From positions 1 to 64,000 of the forward strand of contig JADQAV010000069.1 in NCBI GenBank assembly GCA_019775845.1: 64,000 nt of DNA. The letters run 5' to 3'. Under the pieces are notes generated by a model that saw only the letters and a list, made by a program, of their open reading frames with translations, did not search any database and was not told where the DNA came from. Origin of the DNA: Myrmaecium sp. VS I D KN 1 (Eukaryota; Ascomycota; Dothideomycetes; Valsariales; Valsariaceae). Below are positions 1 to 9,478 of this stretch, piece after piece. Position 1 is the first letter of the stretch. Every line of letters begins with the position of its first letter. A program made the position numbers and the translations under genes.

Positions 1-31
1 ACCCTAACCCTAACCCTAACCCTAACCCTAA
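1..31 (+). repeat. Telomeric repeat, chromosome end
   Basis: Five uninterrupted copies of the C-strand telomere unit CCCTAA start at base 1 and end in CCCTAAA. This unit is the standard repeat of filamentous fungi, and its orientation (C-rich strand reading inward) places base 1 at a left chromosome end. The tract is only about 30 bases, much shorter than a native telomere, so the assembly probably stops a few repeats into the array. Confidence 0.95.
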
Positions 32-471
32 ATAAGTCGTTTGTTGGGATAAAGATGGCGAGTGCTCTCCAACATGCACTACTACTCTTACTTTTTCAGC
101 TTATTCAGAGACCGCCCAGGAAATATATACTCTTATCGCAGGTCAGAGTTAGCATCTATAAGCAGATATCCTAGCTGAGGGTTTTTGCCGCAGGCATGGG
201 CAAACAGGACAGTGTTTGCGTTGTCCAAATAAGGTGTCTGTGAAGGAGAAATTTGGACAATGTTACTTCTCATGAAAGAGCAGCCGACACAACGCCTACC
301 TATACAATGTTACTCCTCGTTTGTATAAAACGATGTGCGTTCACACGTCACACTTGATTTACTATATATATGTACTACTGTGGTTATTAAAACCGCATTC
401 CTTTATGAGCCTTGATCCCCGTCTCTTACCTCAATTTGATCTGCACCAAACAGTTGCTTCCAGCGATCACT

Positions 472-918
472 ATGGCGAACATAAGCTCTCCAAGCTCAGA
501 TACAAGCGAAGTAACAGTCTTCTATGAAGCGCATGATATAATAGAGAGCGCAGAGACCTTATCTCATACGAGCGAGGCGACGACAATTATCGAATCCGAG
601 TTCAACGAAGGAACAACCTTCCATGATGCGCTGGAGATATCACAAACTACAGAGTGCCCTTCTAATGCAAGCGAGGCAAGCACAGTCATCAAGGAACAGG
701 ACACAGCTGAAGAGATAGGGGACTTGCCAGCTGCATCATTGCTGGACAGGGACTGGGAGGAACTCAAGGCAATGCTCCAGGTTATTCACTGGCAACTAGG
801 CTTAGTGCAAGATGAGGTCGAGGAAGGCAAGGATATGGCGGCCGGTTTGGGGAGGAGACTGGATGCCTTCCGAGAGGATCTGCAGTCGGTGCTCTCGGAG
901 TCACACAGAGGGTTTTAA
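472..918 (+). CDS. Small hypothetical subtelomeric protein
   Basis: An intronless frame of 148 codons from an ATG at 472; an in-frame ATG at 412 would add 20 residues. The product is acidic and rich in Ser, Thr and Glu, with loosely repeated stretches around ETLSHTSEATT and ECPSNASEAST. Its C-terminal half (about residues 90-148) looks amphipathic and could form a short coiled coil. No family is recognised. Composition-biased open frames arise by chance near telomeres, so this is only a candidate. The ATG at 472 was chosen because the codons before it (encoding IPVSYLNLIC) look unlike the rest. Confidence 0.3.
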   Translation: MANISSPSSDTSEVTVFYEAHDIIESAETLSHTSEATTIIESEFNEGTTFHDALEISQTTECPSNASEASTVIKEQDTAEEIGDLPAASLLDRDWEELKAMLQVIHWQLGLVQDEVEEGKDMAAGLGRRLDAFREDLQSVLSESHRGF

Positions 919-3014
919 TGTTCGAACGCGGCATAGTACTATTGTCATGTCTTCAAAGACGAGCAGACGATACTTTTCCACTGCGCTGACTTCCAATGAC
1001 TGCAATGTATTTTATCACTCCACGTCGCCTGCAAGTACAAGTGACCAGCCCACTCGATTCACTATTATGGCACTTCTCTATGCTACAACAGCATCCGCGA
1101 CGCTCAGCAAACCAGCAGGGACAGTCAAAGCCAGACCATTCTCTACACACATAGCAAGAGGGATCTGGGGCCCGGAATTTCATCTTCTCTTCTCAGAAGC
1201 GTGACATTTTCACCATGGGCGCCCCAGCTAGTCACAAGCCAATTCTTCACAAATGACTCTGCATTACCTCTGCATTTCATAAGATCAAGCTACATCTTTC
1301 ATTCGCAAGGTTCGCATGGTCGGCGGCTCTGTTGTTTGCAAAGCTTGAACAACCGCGTGTATGGGTGTTGTTGCTGCGCCATTTGTTCACTTTCCAAGTT
1401 TGTGCTGGCTCGCCCCGGATACTCAGGCTGACAATGCAATACGTGAGGGACTGGCCTAACTTATCTGTAGCCATAACGGCTGCGTACTGCATTAGGTAGT
1501 ATCTGAGCAGCGGATGGAACGAGAGCGACAGTAAGATTGAGAGCAATGCTAACCAGTATAAAGTATTCAGGGGCAAAGAAGGGAGATGCTAGACTATTTT
1601 ATGAAGAGCCCATAGTTAAAAAGCACGTTATTGGGAGAATACAAGCACACGAGAAGGAAACTTCTTGTGATTGATTCGGTATCCCAGGCTTGATAGCTAA
1701 GCAATCTCACCTCTAGCCCTCACCTTTGAAAAGCATGCCGGTTTTCTAGCACTGTCTGAACTTGCATGTTGCATCGTATGCCGTCAGCGCAGTCTATCCT
1801 TTCAGCCTGCAGATACATACATAGAAAGGGAGAGACTTTTAACCCCCGTTTCGTCTGTTATTCTCAAGCAAGATGATCAGAAGGTGAGAGACGAGCATAG
1901 TGGACCAATATATCTATGTGTACCTATACATAGGGAGATCCGCGCTGACTATATCTCCAAAGCGAGTGTACATACTGGTAAGAGACGTCGCTATCGAATC
2001 CTCTCAACGACGAGGAAAGGCTTCCTCAACCTGAACGCCTAATTGGCTACGCGGTAAGATCGGGAAGGAGCGGCATCGGGCCGCGCGGGAGGATTGAAGA
2101 GGCGTGGGGACTGGGATGAGGTGCGCGATAAATAGCAAGATAGATGCGTCGGGAATATCGGACGTGTAACACGCTACAACCGTGCAATCCAACACACACC
2201 CCTCGCCGGCCGGAAGACGGAAGGCTCGAAGCCAGCGGCACCGGCACGCCGGCACGGGCGGGCAGCCGGCAGGCACGGGCACTGGCGTGGCGTTGCGCGG
2301 CAATGCTTGTTTTCTCCTCACCCAGTATCAACCCCGGAGCCCGGAGGCGTTGAGCACTCCGTCGTCCGATGCATCGTCCCAAAACCTCACCCTGCGGTCT
2401 TCCACCACCATCCATCCGTCTCAGTTCATCGCGCTCAGACAGATCAGACACCGACATTTCGATCGGGAACGCCCTGCTTAGCGTTTCTTTCCTAAACCCG
2501 GAGTTTAATAATATATCCGTATCCCAGCCCGCCCTTTTCCCCCTCCCTTTCCCCGCCCGGCTCGGAGGGACCGTTGCCGGGAAGGGCGTTCGGGTATCTG
2601 ATCCATCTTCACTCTGCGGTAATAGGGAGAATGGCCAATGAGAGAGACTGAACGATCCGTCGCCATGACGCCCGACATGTGTCTGAGTGGTTTATCGATC
2701 CTATCGATCCAGGGGCGGCGGGGGGTCGTGCCGCGTTTCGGGAATGCGGGTGTGGCTTCTCTAGCTTGTCACGCCCGAGTGTTCTCCATTTCATGTGATA
2801 TATGGGGAAGTATGCGTGTATGCATGTACTGTACGTACCTCGATGGGGTGCTGCTTAAAAGTGGCTTCCATCCTGCTTTTCTTTCCTTTCCCTCCTTAAC
2901 TCATCTCTACGTCGTCCTTGTTGTTTCAGTTAGACATCCGCCTCCAGCCCTGTGCCTTCTTATCATACATAGATTTCTGCTCATCCATTTCGTTGCTCTG
3001 AGATTGCTGTGATC
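919..3014. other. Subtelomeric gene-free stretch
   Basis: No convincing gene is seen here. Open frames are all under 140 codons, overlap on both strands and show no family motif. A GC-rich block of reiterated GGCAC/CCGGC units lies at about 2205-2290. The last few hundred bases should contain the promoter of the NRPS-like gene starting at 3015. Confidence 0.6.
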
Positions 3015-6000
3015 ATGGCTGAAGTCTGCGAATACATCCTACCCAGAACGATCGATGAGAACGCCTGCACGCACAAGGATGAGAAGTGGTTAACTTTCCC
3101 TCGATCCGACGACCTCGAAGATGGATGGCAAGACCTCACGTTCGGTGATCTTGGTCGATGCACCAACAATGCCGCACATTGGATCGAAGAGAACGTCGGA
3201 GCCTCCTCCGAAAGAGAAACAATTGCATACATGGGGTATGCATTGGACTCCCCTACGCTGTGCCGGTCTCGCTAACTCTCTCTCCCAGTGAGAACGACGC
3301 CAACTACGTCTTTTTCCTAGCCGCCGCCATGAAGGCCGGCTACAAAGTCCTCCTGCCCTCAACGAGAAACTCTCTCGAAGGCCAGCTCAACCTCCTAGAG
3401 CAGACCCAATGCAACAAGTTCCTCTACAGCGAGGCCGTCAAATCGCAGGTCGAGCTGTACAAGCAGCACAAGCCAACCCTGGCCCTCTACGAAGTGCCCT
3501 CCGTGCAGGCCCTCGTCGCAATGCCAGAAAGGCCATTCTACCCGGGCCGATACTCCACCAACATCCACGACATCTCCATGATCATGCACACCTCCGGCTC
3601 CACAGGCCTGCCGAAGCCCATCCCCCAATCCAACGGCTGGATCAACTCCCTCGCCTACTGCGGCCGTCCGCCCAACCCCGAAGGCCGCGTGCTCACCGCC
3701 AAGCGCTTCATGGGCGGCGGCAGCAAACTCTTCACCATGTCGCCCTTCTTCCACGCCCTCGGCATGGCCGTGCTCTTCCGCAGCCTGTTCTACCAAAAAC
3801 ACCTCGTGCTGCTGCACTCGCGGCGGCCACCGTCCGCCGACCTCATCATCAAAGCGATGGAGCAGACGCAGCCCGACTGCGGCGTCATCTCGCCGTCGCT
3901 GCTGGAGGAGCTGATCGACACGCCCGGCGGCGAGGCCGCGCTGTCGCGGCTCGACTTCGTTATCTTTGCCGGGGCGCCGCTGGCGCAGGCGGCCGGGGAG
4001 CGCATCAAGAAGCTGACGGAGCTGGTGAGCACGATTGGGGCGACGGAGCACGGGTTGACGCAGACGCTGCTGCCCGTGGACCCGGACGACTGGTGTTATT
4101 TTGAGTGGTCGGAGCTGGAGAATGTGGACATGAGGGATAGCGGGGATGGGCTGTGCGAGTTGGTGATCCGGCGTCATCCCCAGCATGGGAAGTACCAGGG
4201 TTACTTCCATACCTTTCCTGAGGCGACGGAGTGGCGGACGAAGGACCTCTTTCGGCCACATCCGAGTCGGTCGGGGCTGTGGAAGTATATGGGACGGAAG
4301 GACGATCTGATCGTGCTGAGCAACGGGGAGAAAGTCAACCCGGTCGCGATGGAGAAGCTGATCGAGGGGCATCCGCTGGTCAAGGGGGCCTTGGTGGTGG
4401 GCCAGGGCCGGTTCCAAACCGGCTTGCTGCTGGAGCCAGACTGGACACGGCCAGAAGCGCAGGACGTCGAGCGCTTCATCGAGCTCGTCTGGCCGACGGT
4501 CGAAGAGGCAAATGCAGCCGCGATGGCCCACGGACGCGTGTGGAAGAGCAAGGTCGCCGTAGCAAAGCGGGAGAAGCCATTCGTGCGGGCGCCGAAGGGC
4601 AGCGTGGTGCGACGGCAAACGGTGAACGCGTACGCAGCCGAGATCGATGCGCTGTACCAGCAGCACGACGAGGGAGTGGCGGGCGAGGACGAGCTGGGCC
4701 TGCTGACGCGGGACGCGAGCGTGGAGACGATCAAGGCGTTTTTGCGGAAGGCGTTCGCGCTCACGCTGCCCACGCTGCCGAAGCCCGCGCGGGATGCGGA
4801 TAATATTTTTGACTATGGGGCGGACTCGCTGCAGGTCCTGGCGTTCTCGAGCGTGCTGACGCATGCCCTGCCCAAGGTGGGCATGAGCGAGGGCACCGTC
4901 CCGACGCGGATCATCTATGCGCATCCGACGATTGAGAGTTTGGCGGAGGTGCTGCATCAGCAGATCAGCCCCAGCCAGCGGAACGCCGTGATGAAGGAGG
5001 AGCCGTCGAGGGAGGTGGCCATCCAGGAGATGATCAAGAAGTACACGCACGATCTGCCGACCTCGCCTAAACCACTTCCCGCTGCGCCTGCGTCTCACAC
5101 CGTCATCCTGACCGGTTCTACAGGCTCGCTGGGCAACTACATCCTCGAGCACCTCATCCACGATCCCAAGGTCACCACCATCCACTGTCTCAACCGCTCC
5201 ACCTCCGCCGAAAGCCGGCAGCGGGAGTCCTTCCTCTCCCGCGGCACCAACCCGGACTTCACCAAAGTCCGCTTCCACGCGACCGACTTCTCGCAGGACC
5301 GTTTCGGGCTGTCGGAGGCCGTGTACGCCGAGCTGCTGCGCACCACCACCGCCGTGATCCACAACGCCTGGGCCGTCGACTTCAACCTCGGGCTCCCGGA
5401 GTACGAGCGCACGCACATCGCAGGCACGCGGCGGGTGGTCGACTTCGCGCTCGCCGCGGCGCACACGACGCCGCACATCCTCTTCGTCTCCTCCATCGCC
5501 AGCGTGGGGAACTGGCGAAACTCCGCGACGAGGCGGGAGCTTCAGCAGCAGCAGCAGCAGCAGAAGAAAGGGAAAGAGGAAGAGGAGGAAGAGGACTTCG
5601 TGCCCGAGCGCACCTTCGACGACCCGACCCTGCCGCTGCCGCAGGGCTACGGCGAAAGCAAGCACATCGCCTCGATGATCCTCCACCGGGCCGCCGAGCG
5701 GGCGGGGGTGCCGGTGACGGTGCTGCGGACGGGGCAGCTGGCCGGGCCATCGACGCGAGGGGGGCGGGGGGTGTGGAACCGACACGAGTGGCTGCCCAGT
5801 CTCGTGGCGACGAGCAAAGCGATGGGGCTGGTGCCGGACGCGTTGGGCCAGGCGGACCAGGTGGATTGGCTGCCGACGGATTTGGCGGCGAAGGCGGTGG
5901 TGGAGGTGCTGCATGCGCGCACGGCGGCCGGGGCGATGGGGGCGACGGGAGAAGGGAAGGGGCTGCGGAGTGATTTGGTGAGCTTGGTGAATCCGAAGGC

Positions 6001-6316
6001 GACGCGGTGGGCGGCGTTGGTGCCTGCCGTGAAGGCGTTCTACGCGCGGCCGGAGAATGGAGGCGTGCGGATGGAGACGGTGTCGATGGGCAGGTGGGTG
6101 GAGGAGCTGAAGCGCGTGCCGTTGACCAAGGAGGAGATTGCGCGGAAGCCGGGCGTGAAGTTGCTCGACTTTTACGAGGCTTTGACGGGAACGAGCGGGG
6201 TGGGCTTGCCGAGGCTGAGGACGGAGCGGCTGAGGGAGGGTAGTGAGACGATGAGGGAGATTGAGGCGGTCGATGGGGAGCTGATGGCGAGGTGGTGTGA
6301 GGCGTGGGGGTTTTGA
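3015..6316 (+). CDS. NRPS-like adenylating reductase (A-T-R)
   Basis: Two exons (3015-3235, 3289-6316) with a 53-nt GTATGC...CAG intron give 1082 residues. The adenylation domain fills roughly residues 20-470, with the core motif MHTSGSTGLPKP, the A5-like IGATEHG and the A8-like GRKDDLIVLSNGEKVNP. A thiolation domain follows (about 530-620), with DNIFDYGADSLQ and the phosphopantetheine Ser near 586. The reductase domain (from about 675) has the NAD(P)-binding TGSTGSLG and the catalytic YGESK near 862. There is no condensation domain, so the enzyme should activate one carboxylic acid, load it on the carrier and release it reductively as an aldehyde or alcohol; the substrate is unknown. A Gln-run followed by a Glu-run (about residues 827-846) interrupts the reductase domain. 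It lies next to the telomere, beside a polyketide synthase relic, which suggests secondary metabolism. Architecture confident, substrate not. Confidence 0.9.
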
Positions 6317-6519
6317 GCGGTACCTGTCTGTAGGATTCGAATACGTCACGGTGTTGGAAGTCGATATGACTGATGCTCATTCTCTTTCATAGCAAGTTGC
6401 AGGGTATCGAGAGAAAAATAGATCTTCCTAGTCAGTAATCTCATTTTCATCGTGGAGCTTCTGGCTCACTAACTTGGACTTCTGGGCAATGCTCCCTGCC
6501 AACTAAAAAAAACTATTTC
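6317..6519. other. Intergenic, 3' flank of NRPS-like gene
   Basis: A short AT-richer spacer between the stop of the NRPS-like gene and the polyketide synthase relic on the opposite strand. No gene or structured element is seen. Confidence 0.5.
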
Positions 6520-7523
6520 CTACAGACATCTTGAAAATGGGCAGATCCGCCTTCAGCTCCCAGACCATCCAGCTGTGCATCTCGACGGAAACGACGGAGT
6601 CCATCCCGTAGGCGGCCATGGACATAGATGGGTCCAGGTCAGCAAGTGGGACATGTCCAGAAGTCTAGGCAGGTCGATTGCCAGTCGCCGCGGCTACCAT
6701 GACAGGTGGAAAGCTGCAACTCCGGAGCAGGGAAAGAAGTGCCCTTGACGATGAGGGTATTTCGTTTGCTGTACTCCCAGTCGCTATCACGCACCTCTGC
6801 CATGTCCTGCATAGCATGGTTAAACACACGCCGCACCATCCACGCAGCTTTGCTCCCGTTCGATGTATTGTCTGCTGACGGGTCTTAACCGAGTGCGATG
6901 ACCTTTCCGACCGCACCGTACGAGTGAGTTGAGTAACGGAATTCTCCTCTGGAAGCTCCCCTTCGCATCTTCCGCCGCGGGTCACGCATAGAATAGAATG
7001 GTCTCAAGCCCTTAAGCCCATTCGTTTCATAAAGTCAAAGGCCCCTCCGAGGGACATCATGGAGAAGTGGCTGGTTTATATCACCGAGGAAGATGCACGT
7101 CCTGCCGGAACAGTCTGCGCGTCGTCCATTGGCAAGATTTATATCCGCCATGGGTCTCCTTGAATCGAGGGCTCCCTTTGGGTAAGAGTCTGCGGTTTCT
7201 TCGCTCGAGTGGCCCGTTACGGCGCAAGAAACAATGCCTTATGATGTTAGCAAAAAAGGAGCGAAGCGAATACCGAAAGTCAAGATAAACAACTAGGCTG
7301 GGAGAGGAAATCTGCAGGAAGAGTGATATTGGGAGAGTAGACCTGGAGAGGGAATGAGTGGCCTTCAGATGCCACTTCAGCGGTATCCGCTCGTTGGCCT
7401 TCTCGACGGCATCACGCCCCGCACAAGGACTAAAGCGGCTGTGATATTGATGTTGCCGGCCAGCCTGCTGGCGCCGTCCAAGCGCCCCATGTTCGTTTTG
7501 ATGGAGCCGGAGTAGAGGAGATC
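6520..7523 (-). pseudogene. Decayed highly reducing polyketide synthase relic
   Basis: Minus-strand translation shows collinear scraps of a type I PKS. At 7404-7523 is a ketosynthase segment (GSIKTNMGRLDGASRLAG, then VLVRGVMPS), matching the usual GSVKTNIGHLEGASGLAG...LERGVIPPN with the catalytic His replaced by Arg. At about 7345-7406, in another frame, is EKANERIPLKWHLK, the usual end of that domain. At about 6722-6860 is a weak match to the region before the reductase (RDSDWEYSKRNTLIV). At 6528-6643 is an acyl-carrier segment, LADLDPSMSMAAYGMDSVVS, which keeps the phosphopantetheine Ser. The KS and ACP scraps lie less than 1 kb apart, whereas a real gene would span about 7 kb, so most domains are deleted, and stops and frame changes separate the pieces. 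KS and ACP calls are strong by eye; the middle piece is tentative. Confidence 0.75.
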
Positions 7524-9340
7524 GCTGGGCGACTGCCTTGCCTGAGGAGTGCGCAGAGGGAGCAGGAGTATCGGAGGCGGAATGGTTGTGTGTCGTTTAC
7601 TGACGGAGAGGTGCGGTCGCCCGGTGTTGTTGTTACTGCTGCGGCTCAGTCACTCTCTTGGATTTCTTTGGAAGGGCGCTGTGAGGGCGGTTTCCCTCCG
7701 CTGCTTCCAGTCTGGACGAAAGGTGGGTAAAACCCAGACCAGACAGTAGGTAACGTACTCTACTTGCACCTTCTTCCCGGCTGCTATCCATGGGTTGTTA
7801 TCTCCCCAGCATCGCACACCTCACTCCAGCACTGTTTCGATGACATGGCGGACCAACAAGTTGAGCGAGACCTCTCATCTTCTTCTTGTTCTCGCGAGGT
7901 CCACCAACCGCGGAGATTCCCCAAGCGAAACGAGCCATGTCTGCGGGGGCGTGGAGTCTCGGCTGTTGGATCCTAACCGCATGCTCGGATAATGATATGC
8001 TGATGAGTGCGTTCTGTGATTGGAAGTGATATCCTCATCCAGAGCCAGCCGGGGGTGGAGATGTCTGGTCAGCTCCAGGTTTCCAACCGTTCCCCGCAGT
8101 CATGTTGGTCGCAAGGAAACAGGATCCGTATATGCAAGGCGGGTCTGCGATTTCTCTGCCGTTCACATCCGTGGGGAGGATTGGAGAGGTTGTTCACCCT
8201 GTCTCTCCACCCTCGTACAGCCGGCCATACATGGACATCGCGAGCGGAAGTGCTTTTCCGGAGTCAGTCGAGGTGCTCGCTGGACAGGCGAGGAGAGATC
8301 CTTGGGGTTCTGATGCCCTTTGCAGCGAGGACGTTCTCAACTTCGACGATCTGGAGGGGACAGGGTGCAATGCAGCACAGCAAGGTGGGACCCCGCCCCC
8401 CGCATTTTCCCCGCGTTCGCTAATGCGGGAGTCATCGACTAAACTATCCATCCACACGCACTCCACCGCCACCCATCCACGACCCACCAACAACGTCTCC
8501 GCCACGCACCCGCATAGTGACGCCTCGTACCGGCCAACGTCTTTACACTCACATTGCCGGCCCCTCTTCTCCTCCCACGGAACTGAGCGCGTTAAGCGGC
8601 ACATCCTCCTCTCGTCGCACACACACCTTTCCCATATCCGACGGCGTCAGCTTCATCTCCCCCGAAGCCGAGGGAATCCTCCCCGAGAGCGAGCGGCACA
8701 CGCCATACAACACTCCCGCTGTGATATGGTGATTGATGCTCTTTGAGCGCGTCCAGGACACGAGTGGTCACACTGGCTTGCCGTCAGACGCTGTCCAGTC
8801 GTCGTTGGATGATCAACTTGGGAATGTTTGTCGGAGACGGCTTGAAGCCGCTGGCAGAGAGGCTGCCTGCTCGGACAGGAGCTTGCTCGTGCCGCTCATG
8901 TTGTGTCGTTGATGTCGGACCGGAATCTGGGTGTGGCTCACCATGGGGACCCTGTGCCCAGCCAGTCCGCAACTGCTTAGTTACCTCCATCATCATGACC
9001 CCCATCAAGCTCACAGGGCCGATAACTAGGGGCGACATACTCACTTCCGTCGATGTCTCCTCGCCGAATCTGCTTTCCACGAATCGTGCCAGCCACTCCA
9101 GCTGCCGGTGGATATCAAAGTGCGGGGTGACCCTACCATTCACCACAAGCCGAGAGCCTAACGCCTGCAGCAGCCTTCCGCTTACGCTCCAACACGTGGA
9201 AGGATCAACCTGCTGGATGATTGTCAAGGCGGCCAATCGTGCTGTCCTGCTCCGACTATCCAGACTTCACAGCTTCGTCAGCATTGCTCGTTGCCCCCAC
9301 CTGGCGTCCGCGGCAGTTTGGTTGCCGCGTGCGGGGTCCC
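7524..9340. other. Gene-free stretch upstream of alcohol oxidase
   Basis: Short open frames occur on both strands but none shows a convincing family motif or spliceable structure. A minus-strand frame at 8784-9236 contains a segment (RQLEWLARFVESRF) vaguely like the C-terminal tail of fungal Zn2Cys6 regulators, but there is no room for the DNA-binding half because the alcohol oxidase starts at 9479. A plus-strand frame at 8517-8732 has natural-looking composition but no recognised match. The region probably contains further decayed material of the neighbouring polyketide synthase relic. Confidence 0.45.
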
Positions 9341-9347
9341 CGACGGC

Positions 9348-9353
9348 TATATA
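9348..9353 (+). promoter_or_regulatory. TATA box of alcohol oxidase gene
   Basis: TATATA lies within GGCTATATAGGGG, 126 bases before the alcohol oxidase start codon. This is a normal spacing for a fungal core promoter and fits the strongly inducible expression known for this gene family. Confidence 0.5.
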
Positions 9354-9478
9354 GGGGCTTACTGTATCTTCTCATCGTGACGGGAAGCAAGGACGAAAAC
9401 CTGGGGGCCCACGAGACATCCACCGCTCGGCTTCCTGACACCACATCCATTTTGCAACCGCAACTAGCGATCGCCAAG

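Noticed and set aside
3395-6349. 984-codon minus-strand open frame opposite the NRPS-like gene
   Set aside because: It is the antisense of a GC-rich coding exon with strong third-position bias. The translation is Arg/His/Pro/Leu-rich with no motif, while the plus strand shows clear A, T and R domains.
6332-6350. tRNA B-box-like string (GATTCGAATAC)
   Set aside because: No matching A-box, acceptor stem or cloverleaf could be drawn around it. No tRNA was found elsewhere in the window by eye.
8102-8746. 214-codon plus-strand frame upstream of alcohol oxidase
   Set aside because: No recognisable domain, overlapping frames on both strands, and no convincing splice structure; likely chance or decayed sequence.
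8784-9236. Possible C-terminal tail of an AflR-like Zn2Cys6 regulator on the minus strand
   Set aside because: Only about 30 residues vaguely resemble that tail. No cysteine cluster is found, and there is no room for the N-terminal half before the alcohol oxidase start.
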